A DNA stretch of 64,000 bases, from contig JAGASK010000039.1 in assembly GCA_017621815.1 (NCBI GenBank), positions 1-64,000 on the forward strand, written 5' to 3'. This DNA is from Lachnospiraceae bacterium (lineage in GTDB: Bacteria; Bacillota; Clostridia; Lachnospirales; Lachnospiraceae). Positions 1-7,800 of the stretch are shown one piece after another. Below the pieces are notes generated by a model. The model did not search any database. It was not told the DNA's origin and saw nothing but the letters and a program-made list of their open reading frames with translations. Positions within the stretch are counted from its first letter, which is position 1. Each line of letters starts with the position of its first letter. The position numbers were made by a program, and so were the translations under genes.

Positions 1-180
1 AGTCATTTATGACTGTTCCCATGGCCTTTATGGCCATGTGTACTCTGAATCTTCTTCAGAGGCGCATCCGTTTTGGATGCTTACTCATTTAGAATTTTCA
101 GGGTTGCATTACTGTTTATTTGTCAAGGTGCATGCTTCCTTATTTACTTGGAAGTTGTTTCGTCTTTCCCAGACGCAACT
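1..180 (-). other. Hairpin-rich leader of an operon off the left edge
   Basis: Downstream of P2 the minus-strand transcript contains a chain of short hairpins: 153-180 (AGTTG/CAACT and CGTCT/AGACG arms), 64-80 (GCATCC/GGATGC), 43-61 (CTCTGAA/TTCAGAG), 20-38 (CATGGCC/GGCCATG) and 1-14 (AGTCAT/ATGACT). Loops are mostly 5 nt and the gaps only a few nucleotides. No coding frame is evident. It is probably the 5' leader of a stable RNA operon; the identity is inferred, since the structural gene is not in the window. Confidence 0.5.
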
Positions 181-185
181 CTGAT

Positions 186-214
186 ATAATATCACAGGCG
201 TTTTTTGCTGTCAA
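186..214 (-). promoter_or_regulatory. Outward-facing sigma-A promoter P2
   Basis: A second minus-strand promoter lies about 115 bp downstream of P1: -35 TTGACA (209-214), 17 bp spacer, -10 TATTAT (186-191). Tandem strong promoters of this kind are typical of rRNA operons. The first transcribed bases fold at once into a hairpin (153-180). Confidence 0.75.
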
Positions 215-300
215 GACTTTTTAAAAACTTTTTTGAATTATTTTTTGCAGTGTTTTGTTTCAAAACCCTGCGTTTCCTCCGCTCTTTGCGGTGGGTTTTT

Positions 301-330
301 ATTATAGCATTAATGCGATTTTTTTGTCAA
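301..330 (-). promoter_or_regulatory. Outward-facing sigma-A promoter P1
   Basis: On the minus strand a perfect -35 TTGACA (325-330) and a perfect -10 TATAAT (301-306) are separated by 18 bp. It points off the left edge of the window, away from the CvpA-like gene. Two consensus hexamers suggest a very strong promoter, as found before rRNA or tRNA operons; the transcribed gene is outside the window. Confidence 0.75.
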
Positions 331-373
331 TGCATTAATTAGGAATTTTTTAACATAAAATTTTTCAAAAAAG

Positions 374-763
374 TTATACCAAATTAGATAATCCCCAATT
401 TTTGATTATATATACAAGAAATCCAACAAGTATCCCTGCTTCTGCAAATCCTACTACAGCTCCCATAATTTTATCCAATCCTTTAATAATAGGAAGCTTT
501 GAAATCAGCTTCAGAGAAACAAAAAGAGTATTGATAAGGCGGTATACCAGACACACCGCCAAAAGAACCGCAATCATTTGCACAAGCCTGCCGATTTCTT
601 TATCCAGGTAACTGCCAATAGCCGCAATAATAAGAAGCATACAGAATCCTGCCGCTGCCATTGCAATCAGAGAAACTATTTCCTGAACCATCCCTTTTTT
701 AAAGCCGGCCACAATTCTCCAAATAAATATTAAAGCTATTACTATCAGCGCTACATAATACAT
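374..763 (-). CDS. CvpA family membrane protein
   Basis: This 129-residue protein has about four hydrophobic segments (near residues 2-20, 27-50, 58-80 and 100-122) and the small-residue-rich pattern of the CvpA (colicin V production) family, including an early F-KKG-x-V-x-E-x-V segment after the first helix. CvpA-type proteins are inner-membrane proteins whose molecular role is still unclear. It is the last gene of the minus-strand group, 23 bp after the DUF5711-like gene. A run of T and A-rich sequence follows before the outward promoter P1. The family call is fairly safe; a specific function cannot be given. Confidence 0.75.
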   Translation of the reverse strand: MYYVALIVIALIFIWRIVAGFKKGMVQEIVSLIAMAAAGFCMLLIIAAIGSYLDKEIGRLVQMIAVLLAVCLVYRLINTLFVSLKLISKLPIIKGLDKIMGAVVGFAEAGILVGFLVYIIKNWGLSNLV

Positions 764-786
764 GTATCTTTATCTCCCGGTATAAC

Positions 787-1998
787 CTATTTCAATTCAA
801 TGGTATCAATAGAATTGCTTGTCACTGAAATAAACTTGTAAACTGAAGAAGTGGGCACTATCAGAGATACCGGTTTTTCGAACTCTCCCGAAAACTTGTC
901 TACTCCTTTTATATTACAAATCTGGCAATCCATATCATTATATATAATAATCTGATCCTTATTAAAAACAATATCCGTATATTCGATATCAAAGAACAAA
1001 GAATGTATTTTATTTCCTGAGGTATTGTAAACATCAAGACGATATGCTGTTTCTCCTGTCTGATTGATGAACACCAGTCCTACATAATTTTCATTATAAT
1101 ATACGCCCTGTACTTCTTCTTCCAAAAGGGTGGATGCAATATTACTGGGCTTTTCACTTCCTTCAAAGAATATAATTCTGTCATCCGATACTGCAAAGGC
1201 CGCATTGTTGCTCATAAACTGCACATAAGGAACTATTGTATTTAAATAATCATAGCCGCTGACATAATTATCACTTTGATTTTTACCTACTTCTCCAAAA
1301 TTAAAAAATGCCACTGTGGATTTCATATCTCCGCTGTCTACATAAAGATATGAAATCGCCAAAAGCTTTCCATTGGGCGATAATGAAATACTGACAGGAT
1401 AACCGCTTTTATCCATGGTTGCCTTAATATCTACAATAGAAGTTTCCGTATTTTCATTCCCATTATACAGAAAAATTCTCGTAACATCAGCATCATCCAA
1501 AACCGCTGCAACAACACCGCTTTCTGCTGCACATATTTTTCTAATCGGCAGATTAGTGTTAATCGTTCCAAGCTGTTTGGCACTGTTCACCACATAAATT
1601 GTTCGTCCGTTATAATCTCCAAGTGCCGCCACATTATTGCATACAGAAACCATCGGGCTCTGCATTTCAAAAGTCTGATTCCAAAGGGCATTTCCTTTCG
1701 CATCCAGACAGCTTGCACCGTCTTTACTGTATAAAAGCACATTACTTCCCAGTTTTTCAACGTTTGCACCCTGGACAATAGTAACCGGAGACGAACTTAC
1801 AATTGCGCTTTCCGTAAATACTTTATTCTTCCACTGTGATATCAAAAAAGCCGCTATTGCCACAATTAAAACAATTCCAAGTATTGCACGATAAAAAATC
1901 GTAAGTTTATGACTTCTTATCTTCTCTTTATAATTACCGCTTTGTGTGGTTCCAAGCCTTTTTTCTCTTTCCTTCAGATAGTCCCGCACATTAGACAT
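787..1998 (-). CDS. DUF5711-like membrane-anchored beta-propeller protein
   Basis: The product is about 403 residues: a basic cytoplasmic N-terminus (about 1-45), one transmembrane segment (about 47-65), then an extracytoplasmic domain of repeated beta-strand units reminiscent of WD40 or PQQ propellers. This layout matches the Lachnospiraceae DUF5711 family, of unknown function. I prefer the ATG at 1998 because GGAG lies 8 bp upstream; the longer frame to 2025 would start at GTG with no good ribosome binding site. It sits between a small membrane-anchored protein and CvpA, so an envelope-associated role is plausible but inferred. Confidence 0.65.
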   Translation of the reverse strand: MSNVRDYLKEREKRLGTTQSGNYKEKIRSHKLTIFYRAILGIVLIVAIAAFLISQWKNKVFTESAIVSSSPVTIVQGANVEKLGSNVLLYSKDGASCLDAKGNALWNQTFEMQSPMVSVCNNVAALGDYNGRTIYVVNSAKQLGTINTNLPIRKICAAESGVVAAVLDDADVTRIFLYNGNENTETSIVDIKATMDKSGYPVSISLSPNGKLLAISYLYVDSGDMKSTVAFFNFGEVGKNQSDNYVSGYDYLNTIVPYVQFMSNNAAFAVSDDRIIFFEGSEKPSNIASTLLEEEVQGVYYNENYVGLVFINQTGETAYRLDVYNTSGNKIHSLFFDIEYTDIVFNKDQIIIYNDMDCQICNIKGVDKFSGEFEKPVSLIVPTSSVYKFISVTSNSIDTIELK

Positions 1999-2037
1999 TG
2001 ATTCATCTCCATATCCTTGGTACACATAACTTCTTGA

Positions 2038-2619
2038 CTAATCCACTTCCTGTAACGCACTTGCCGCCATCATGGCAAAATCATACATACCATTGTAATT
2101 GCTAATCGTCATCACCGCTATTGCAGCAATAATTGCCGCAAATCCCAACAGGATTTTTTGAATCAGGTTTCTATAAAAATCTGCACCTATATTACTTTCT
2201 GTTGAATTTTCATCTTTAATAACTGCTTTACTCTTTCTTTCATAACAGGAAAGCATATAGTTTTGCATAGGTACATTGGCCTCATAAAAAATATAACAGC
2301 CATTCTCAGTTTCCGTTATTTCCTGCTTATCATATATATTAACATAACCTATCAGGCTGTATCCATCAAAAAATTTTTTTCTGATTTCCTCCTGGTCTCT
2401 TCCGTTTTCCAATTCTTCCATAATGCAGGAAGCCCCATATATCAGATAGAAATTTTTGTTCTCTTTACTGAAGGCATGTCCGTATAAAGCTACTCTAACC
2501 GGAAATCCATATTTTTTCTGCTTTATTTCATTCAGATAGGTATAAACATAATCTTCAATATATACCCGGGTCTCCCCCTCAACCTTTCCCATTTGTTTCA
2601 CAATTGTCGGTAAATGCAT
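2038..2619 (-). CDS. Conserved-looking protein with C-terminal membrane anchor
   Basis: I do not recognise a characterised family with certainty. The 193-residue protein has a soluble N-terminal alpha/beta domain (about 1-140) containing E-T-R-V-Y-I-E-D-Y-V near residues 16-25, a charged linker and one hydrophobic segment (about 152-172) before a short tail. The fold of the soluble part looks compatible with a small JAB/JAMM-like or sensor-like domain, but the metal-binding motif is not evident. The start is uncertain: the ATG at 2619 has only a weak GGAAAAG site, and AAGGAG lies further upstream before an in-frame ATT. It appears co-transcribed with the DUF5711-like gene. Confidence 0.55.
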   Translation of the reverse strand: MHLPTIVKQMGKVEGETRVYIEDYVYTYLNEIKQKKYGFPVRVALYGHAFSKENKNFYLIYGASCIMEELENGRDQEEIRKKFFDGYSLIGYVNIYDKQEITETENGCYIFYEANVPMQNYMLSCYERKSKAVIKDENSTESNIGADFYRNLIQKILLGFAAIIAAIAVMTISNYNGMYDFAMMAASALQEVD

Positions 2620-2661
2620 TTCTTTTCCGTAAATTTCACGTTCTCCTTGCTATTTCTTATA

Positions 2662-2667
2662 ATTATA
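2662..2667 (-). promoter_or_regulatory. Probable extended -10 promoter for the 2619-374 gene group
   Basis: On the minus strand TATAAT (2662-2667) is preceded by TG one base upstream, an extended -10. No good -35 is visible at 16-18 bp. It lies 43 bp before the 2619 start codon. Confidence 0.4.
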
Positions 2668-2753
2668 CCAACAAAGAGCCGGTTTTCCTGTCAGAATATG
2701 TCTCCGTAAAGCTTGATGCATCTACAATTTTTACAAATCCTTCATGATACAAA

Positions 2754-2795
2754 CAATGGCAAACACGCTCTGCAAACTTTCCGTTGCTATGAACA
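2754..2795 (+). repeat. Dispersed palindromic intergenic repeat, copy A
   Basis: This roughly 42-bp imperfect palindrome aligns with copies at 40379-40419 and 50815-50860: they share a core like CACGCTCTGCAAACTTTC and flanking CAAT...GTTG arms. It lies in the galM/2619 intergenic region. Confidence 0.5.
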
Positions 2796-2825
2796 ATAGG
2801 TTGCACGCTTTGCGGGCAACCTATT
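2795..2825. terminator. Inverted repeat after galM
   Basis: A perfect 10-bp stem (AATAGGTTGC at 2795-2804, GCAACCTATT at 2816-2825) encloses an 11-nt loop, only 4 bp after the galM stop. T-rich sequence follows on the plus side, not on the minus side. It may act as a weak terminator or mRNA 3'-end stabiliser for the pfkA-galM operon. Confidence 0.45.
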
Positions 2826-2828
2826 ATT

Positions 2829-3869
2829 TTATATAAACTTATAAATTGTCGTTGTATCATATTTCCTCTCCGGTCCGAAAACCGCACTGGGGAATTCAGG
2901 TCTGTTAGCCGTATCGGGATAATATTGCGTTTCCAGACATAAACCGCATCTGGGACCATATACAGTGCCTTCCTTTCCAACAGTCTCGGAAATGCAGTTG
3001 CCGGCATAAAATTGTACACCCGGCAAATCTGTATAAGCCTTCATTACCCTGCCTGAGGTTTCTTCTGTTACAGTTGCGAATTCCCGCAATGTACCTGCTG
3101 CCCCATCAATTACCCAGTTATGGTCATAACCCTGTACCAGCTTTAGTTGAATATTATCTGCGTTGATTTCCTCTCCCACCTGTTTGTCAGTTAAAAAATC
3201 AAATGGCGTTCCTTTAACAGAAGCAATTTCCCCGGTGGGAATGGCACCTGCCACAACCGGCGTATAAGTTGATGCCATAAGCTGCAGCTTATGATCATGT
3301 ATCTTGCCTGAATTATGTCCTGCCAGATTAAAATACGTATGATTTGTCATATTCAAAATCGTATTCTTATCACTTTCTCCCTGATAATGCAGCTTTAACT
3401 CGTTATCTTCCGTCACTGTATATGTAACACTGATTTTTTTGTTTCCCGGAAAACCCATAGAACCGTCTTCATCCTCTAAAGAAAATGTGACGCTGTCCGT
3501 ACCCTCACAAGCCTCCCATACTCTTTTGTGATATCCCAGTTCCATGTGGCTGTGAAGATTATTTTTACCGTCATTTACATCTAAATTGTATCTTTGTCCA
3601 TCCAAAACAAAGGAAGCTCCTCCGATTCGGTTAGCATTAGGTCCCACCGTGGCTCCAAAAAAGCTGCCGTTTTCAAAATATGGTTCCAATGTATCATATC
3701 CCAGCACTACATCCGCAATTTCACCGTTTTTATCAGGTACAAATAAATTTACCAGTATGGCACCGTAATTAATAACTCCCGCTTTTAATCCCTTACTGTT
3801 AGAAATGAAATACCTGTATATTTGTTTACCGCATTTGGTTGTTCCAAATAATTCCTTTGTTACTGACAT
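2829..3869 (-). CDS. galM: Aldose 1-epimerase (galactose mutarotase)
   Basis: The enzyme interconverts alpha and beta anomers of aldoses such as glucose, galactose and xylose, in the cytoplasm. The 346-residue length is normal for GalM. Recognisable family segments include GAILVNLFVPDK near residue 35, VGPNANRIGGASF near 76, the NDGKNNLHS segment near 99, MTNHTYFNLAGH near 176 with the catalytic-type His, and a GYDHNWVID stretch near 246. The glutamate expected near the C-terminus fits CLETQYYPDTANRP. The gene follows recR by 33 bp and ends the pfkA-dnaX-ybaB-recR operon. A ribosome binding site (AGAGGGG) precedes the ATG. Confidence 0.92.
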   Translation of the reverse strand: MSVTKELFGTTKCGKQIYRYFISNSKGLKAGVINYGAILVNLFVPDKNGEIADVVLGYDTLEPYFENGSFFGATVGPNANRIGGASFVLDGQRYNLDVNDGKNNLHSHMELGYHKRVWEACEGTDSVTFSLEDEDGSMGFPGNKKISVTYTVTEDNELKLHYQGESDKNTILNMTNHTYFNLAGHNSGKIHDHKLQLMASTYTPVVAGAIPTGEIASVKGTPFDFLTDKQVGEEINADNIQLKLVQGYDHNWVIDGAAGTLREFATVTEETSGRVMKAYTDLPGVQFYAGNCISETVGKEGTVYGPRCGLCLETQYYPDTANRPEFPSAVFGPERKYDTTTIYKFI

Positions 3870-3902
3870 TTTAAACCCCTCTTCTCCTTAATTAATATTT
3901 GA

Positions 3903-4499
3903 TTATAACTCCGTTCTTCCTTCCAACGCACGAAGCAGTGTGACTTCATCGATATATTCCAAATCGCCTCCCACGGGTACTCCGCTGGCAATCCTTGTCA
4001 CTTTTATTCCTGTAGGCTTAATCAGCTTACCGATATACATAGCTGTAGTTTCCCCCTCCAGACTGGAATTAGTGGCTATAATTACTTCTGATACATTACC
4101 TTCCAGGCGCTTAATCAGTTCCTTCAGTTTGATATCACCAGGCCCTATTCCCAACATGGGAGAAATTGCTCCGTGCAATACATGATACACGCCCTCATAC
4201 TTACCGGTTTTTTCATATGCAGCCAAATCTCTGGAGTTCTCCACTACCATAATAGTCGTATGGTCACGCTTCTGATTGGCACATACAGGGCACACCTCAT
4301 TATCCGTAAGCGTATAACATTCACTGCAGTAACGGACATTTTCCTTTGCATCCAGAATCGTTTTAGCAAGCCGCTTTACCTTATCCTGAGGCATATTAAT
4401 CAGGTGAAAGGCCAGACGCTGGGCTGACTTTGCTCCGATTCCCGGAAGCCCCGCCAGTTCATCTATTAACTTGTTAATATGTCCGCTGTATAAATCCAT
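3903..4499 (-). CDS. recR: Recombination mediator protein RecR
   Basis: RecR acts with RecF/RecO to load RecA at single-strand gaps. The 198-residue length is typical. From the N-terminus come the helix-hairpin-helix (LAGLPGIGAKSAQRLAFHL, about residues 14-32), the four-cysteine zinc finger (C58-x2-C61 ... C70-x2-C73, approximate) and the Toprim domain with VVEN near 85 and the E-G-E-T-T segment near 150. Its start codon overlaps the last base of ybaB, as in the classic dnaX-ybaB-recR cluster. Confidence 0.97.
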   Translation of the reverse strand: MDLYSGHINKLIDELAGLPGIGAKSAQRLAFHLINMPQDKVKRLAKTILDAKENVRYCSECYTLTDNEVCPVCANQKRDHTTIMVVENSRDLAAYEKTGKYEGVYHVLHGAISPMLGIGPGDIKLKELIKRLEGNVSEVIIATNSSLEGETTAMYIGKLIKPTGIKVTRIASGVPVGGDLEYIDEVTLLRALEGRTEL

Positions 4500-4852
4500 T
4501 AGAAGGGAAATCCTCCTCCCAATGAAAGACCTCCTGTCATTTTGTTCATAGCTTCAGCATTTGCCTCCTCTGCCATACGCAGGGCTTCATTGGCAGCTGC
4601 CATTACAAGGTCTTCAAGCATTTCAATATCATCAGGATCTACTACTTCTTCTGAAAGCTTTACCTTGGTCACTTCCTTTTTACCGGTAACAGTAACCTCT
4701 ACGGCTCCGCCCCCTGCTTTGGCAGTAAATTCCTTTGTTTCCAGTTCTTTTTGATTTTCCTCCATCTGACGCTGCATTCTCTGCGCCTGCTTCATCAGAT
4801 TATTCATGTTGCCGGGCATACCGCCGCCCGGAAATCCGCCACGCTTTGCCAT
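4499..4852 (-). CDS. ybaB: YbaB/EbfC family nucleoid-associated DNA-binding protein
   Basis: This small dimeric DNA-binding protein (117 residues) has a glycine-rich, methionine-rich N-terminus (about 1-20), a long amphipathic helix (about 18-45) and the conserved VEVTVTGKKEVTKVKLSEEVVD strand region (shown here as positions 51-72). It lies 82 bp after dnaX and overlaps recR by one base, the usual context. Role: nucleoid-associated protein, loosely linked to recombination or repair. Confidence 0.95.
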   Translation of the reverse strand: MAKRGGFPGGGMPGNMNNLMKQAQRMQRQMEENQKELETKEFTAKAGGGAVEVTVTGKKEVTKVKLSEEVVDPDDIEMLEDLVMAAANEALRMAEEANAEAMNKMTGGLSLGGGFPF

Positions 4853-4934
4853 TTTCTTATTCCTTCCTGCTCAATATAATATTTTTTTATTTTACTCTTA
4901 ATGTAATACTGATTTCAAGTAAATAATTTCACTG

Positions 4935-6560
4935 CTAAAATTCATCTTCCAGCAATTCATCATTTTCATCATCAATCTCTTCTATTTCCATATTGATGCT
5001 TTCGGAAACCAGCCTCGACAAATCCGGAAAAACATCCCGGGAATTTCTGTCATTATCGGAGCTTTGAATCGTTATTTCAATTTCTTTGCCGGCATATTCC
5101 GAAAGAATCTTCTGCAGTTCTTCTCTGTGCCCTTCCTGCCTGAAATAATCAAAAGGCAGCCCGTCTTGAACAACAATCAGAAGCTTACCGTCCCCCGAAA
5201 GACTTGGATACGCACTTTTTAAATATGTCTTCATGGGATTAGGTGCCTCAGCAACCGCAACCGACCATTTGGAAACTACCTGTTTTACATCTTCCGGAAT
5301 CGCCCTGGGAAGCGGCGCTCTTTGTTCTGAAACAGCTGCTCCCATGGCTCCTGCCGCTATCCCTTCATGCATCTGCTGCATCAATTCGGGATTCATTACA
5401 GGTATTCCCTGCTCCACCTTTTGCTCTAATTTTCTTATTCTATCTGACAGAGATTCCGTATCCGTCTCCATTTCAGGCCTGCAAAGTTTAATTAATGCAA
5501 TTTCTATTAACACGCGCTTTTGGGCTGCATATCTGATTTGACCCGAAAGTTCGGAAAGCACACGGATATATCTCATGATAACATCATTCTGCGCCATTTG
5601 CGCTTCTTCCTTTAACCGTGCCAGATTCTCTGTTGAAACATCAATGATATCTTCTATTCCGTCCGCTGTTTTTATCAGCAGCAGGTTTCTCAAATACCAG
5701 GTGAAATCTGAAACAAATTGGGTAAGTTCCCTGCCCTGAATCACCATTTCTTCTAAAATTCCGATAGCACCGGGCACATTTCCCTCCATTACTACCCGAA
5801 GCAGCCTGCTGAACACTTCCGTATCAACAGCTCCCAGCACATCCAAAACCTTATCGTAGGTAAGCTCCTGGCCGAAATGAAATGCAATGCACTGGTCCAA
5901 AAGGCTCAGCGCATCTCTCATGGAACCGTCCGCTGTTTTTGCTATATAACGGATTGCTTTATCCTCTACCAAAACCTGTTCTATCTGTATCAGTTCCCTG
6001 ATTCTTTCCGAAATGGTATCTATGGTAATTCTTTTAAAATCATATCTCTGACATCTGGATAAAATCGTAATGGGAATTTTATGCACCTCTGTTGTTGCCA
6101 GAATAAAAATCACATAGGAAGGGGGTTCTTCCAGGGTTTTCAAGAGTGCATTAAATGCACCTATGGAAAGCATATGCACTTCATCAATAATATAAACCTT
6201 ATACTTTCCTTCCGCCGGGGAATAAGCCACCTCGTCTACAATTTCCCTGATGTTGTCCACACCATTATTGGAAGCAGCATCAATTTCAATCACATTCATG
6301 CTGGCTCCCGCAGCAATAGCCCTGCAGACGGCACATTCCCCGCAGGGGCTGCCGTCTGCAGGCTTCTCACAATTAACCGCTTTTGCAAAAATCTTGGCAA
6401 TAGTTGTCTTACCTGTACCTCTTGTTCCGCAGAAAAGGTAGGCATGACCGATACGCTCAGCCTTTATCTGATTCTTTAATGTGGTAACAATGTGGTCCTG
6501 TCCTTTTACATCCTCAAAACTGGCCGGTCGAAATTTTCTGTAAAGGGCTGTATATGACAT
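4935..6560 (-). CDS. dnaX: DNA polymerase III subunits gamma/tau
   Basis: DnaX is the ATPase of the clamp loader and tethers the replicase. The 541-residue protein starts MSYTALYRKFRP, the standard DnaX start, so the ATG at 6560 is chosen over an upstream in-frame start at 6611. Walker A GTRGTGKTT is near residue 46, a four-Cys zinc module (C-x8-C-x2-C-x2-C) near 64-79, the DEVH Walker B near 127 and the sensor-1 segment LATTEVHKIP near 157. The C-terminal third is a tau-like extension ending in an acidic tail (EIDDENDELLEDEF). It is co-transcribed from pfkA (65 bp gap). Confidence 0.96.
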   Translation of the reverse strand: MSYTALYRKFRPASFEDVKGQDHIVTTLKNQIKAERIGHAYLFCGTRGTGKTTIAKIFAKAVNCEKPADGSPCGECAVCRAIAAGASMNVIEIDAASNNGVDNIREIVDEVAYSPAEGKYKVYIIDEVHMLSIGAFNALLKTLEEPPSYVIFILATTEVHKIPITILSRCQRYDFKRITIDTISERIRELIQIEQVLVEDKAIRYIAKTADGSMRDALSLLDQCIAFHFGQELTYDKVLDVLGAVDTEVFSRLLRVVMEGNVPGAIGILEEMVIQGRELTQFVSDFTWYLRNLLLIKTADGIEDIIDVSTENLARLKEEAQMAQNDVIMRYIRVLSELSGQIRYAAQKRVLIEIALIKLCRPEMETDTESLSDRIRKLEQKVEQGIPVMNPELMQQMHEGIAAGAMGAAVSEQRAPLPRAIPEDVKQVVSKWSVAVAEAPNPMKTYLKSAYPSLSGDGKLLIVVQDGLPFDYFRQEGHREELQKILSEYAGKEIEITIQSSDNDRNSRDVFPDLSRLVSESINMEIEEIDDENDELLEDEF

Positions 6561-6625
6561 ATTTCTTCTATCCTTCCATGGTACGGCTTCCCGTAACACG
6601 GCCTGTACCAAAATTCACTAAAAAA

Positions 6626-7699
6626 TTAATCGCCAAAGCTGATACCAAGAAGCTTTGCTTCCTTGACAATATCAGAATCAGGGGAAACCATTTTCAGCTT
6701 TCCTGCCACTTCCTCAAGGGGAACCTTCACTATTTCCCTGTTCTTATAGCCTACCATAAAGCCATACTCGCCTTTTAAAATCAGTTCCCCGGCCTCTGCA
6801 CCTAAACGGCTTGCAAATACTCTGTCATAAGGACAGGGACTTCCGCCTCTTTGTGTATGTCCGGGTACAGTAACACGTACCTCTCCTCCTGTCATTTTTT
6901 GAATCTTGTCTGCAAGCTCATAGGATACGGAAGGATATTTATAATTTTTCATCTTCTCTTTATATTCTTTTTTGGACAGCTTGGCATCTTCCTTTGAAAT
7001 AGCGCCTTCCGCTACTGCGAGAATTGTAAATCTGCTGCCGTTTTTGTTTCTCTTTTCAATCGCTTCAACAACTTTATTAATATCATAAGGAATTTCAGGA
7101 ATCAGGATAATATCAGCGCCTCCTGCCATGCCTGCATTTAAGGTAAGATATCCCACCTTGTGTCCCATAACTTCAACAATAAAGGTTCTTCCATGGGAAG
7201 AAGCTGTGGTATGAATGCAGTCAATGGCATCTGTAGCAATATTAACAGCACTCTGGAAACCAAAGGTCATATCAGTTCCCCAAAGGTCATTGTCAATCGT
7301 TTTGGGAAGGGTAATAACATTTAATCCCTCTTCCCTTAAAAGATTTGCCGTTTTATGTGTGCCGTTGCCGCCTAAGATAACAAGACAGTCAAGGCGAAGC
7401 TTATAATAATTCTGCTTCATGGCATCCACTTTATCAAGTCCGTTTTCATCAGGGTCTTTAATCGTTTTAAAAGGAGTTCTGGAGCTTCCGAGGATAGTTC
7501 CTCCTTTGGTCAGAATACCTGAAAAGTCACGTCCCTCCAGCATACGGAAATTTCCGTAAATCAGACCTTTATAACCATCTATGAAACCGTAAATCTCCAC
7601 GTCCTCTTTACTGTTTACCAGGCATTTTACCACACCTCTCATAGCTGCATTTAAGGCCTGACAATCGCCGCCGCTTGTTAACATACCAATTCTTTTCAT
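6626..7699 (-). CDS. pfkA: 6-phosphofructokinase (probably ATP-dependent, mixed-signature type)
   Basis: The enzyme phosphorylates fructose 6-phosphate to fructose 1,6-bisphosphate in glycolysis. At 357 residues it is longer than classical bacterial PfkA (about 320). Motifs: GGDCQALNAAMRG (10-22), GGTILGSSR (66-74), GGNGT (110-114), PKTIDND (132-138), and MGHKVG/PEIPYD further on. Gly113 aligns with E. coli Gly104, which favours ATP, while Lys133 aligns with Gly124, which is Lys in PPi-type enzymes. Enzymes with the Gly/Lys combination elsewhere can use ATP. It is first gene of the pfkA-dnaX-ybaB-recR-galM group, with promoter at 7756-7784. Confidence 0.93.
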   Translation of the reverse strand: MKRIGMLTSGGDCQALNAAMRGVVKCLVNSKEDVEIYGFIDGYKGLIYGNFRMLEGRDFSGILTKGGTILGSSRTPFKTIKDPDENGLDKVDAMKQNYYKLRLDCLVILGGNGTHKTANLLREEGLNVITLPKTIDNDLWGTDMTFGFQSAVNIATDAIDCIHTTASSHGRTFIVEVMGHKVGYLTLNAGMAGGADIILIPEIPYDINKVVEAIEKRNKNGSRFTILAVAEGAISKEDAKLSKKEYKEKMKNYKYPSVSYELADKIQKMTGGEVRVTVPGHTQRGGSPCPYDRVFASRLGAEAGELILKGEYGFMVGYKNREIVKVPLEEVAGKLKMVSPDSDIVKEAKLLGISFGD

Positions 7700-7755
7700 A
7701 CCAATACCTTCCTTTCTCCTTACCCAAATATAAATGGACTCATTAATCCTTATTT

Positions 7756-7784
7756 ATTATACATAATTTAGACCATATCCACAA
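7756..7784 (-). promoter_or_regulatory. pfkA-dnaX operon promoter overlapping a DnaA-like box
   Basis: Minus strand: -35 TTGTGG (7779-7784), 17 bp spacer, -10 TATAAT (7756-7761). The -35 coincides with a DnaA-like 9-mer: plus-strand ATATCCACA at 7775-7783, one mismatch from TTATCCACA. Confidence 0.6.
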
Positions 7785-7800
7785 CCTTTTTAAAAAAAGC

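Noticed and set aside
2663..3019. Minus-strand frame overlapping the galM 3' end
   Set aside because: It lies in another frame of galM and continues into a repeat-bearing intergenic region; no family features are visible.
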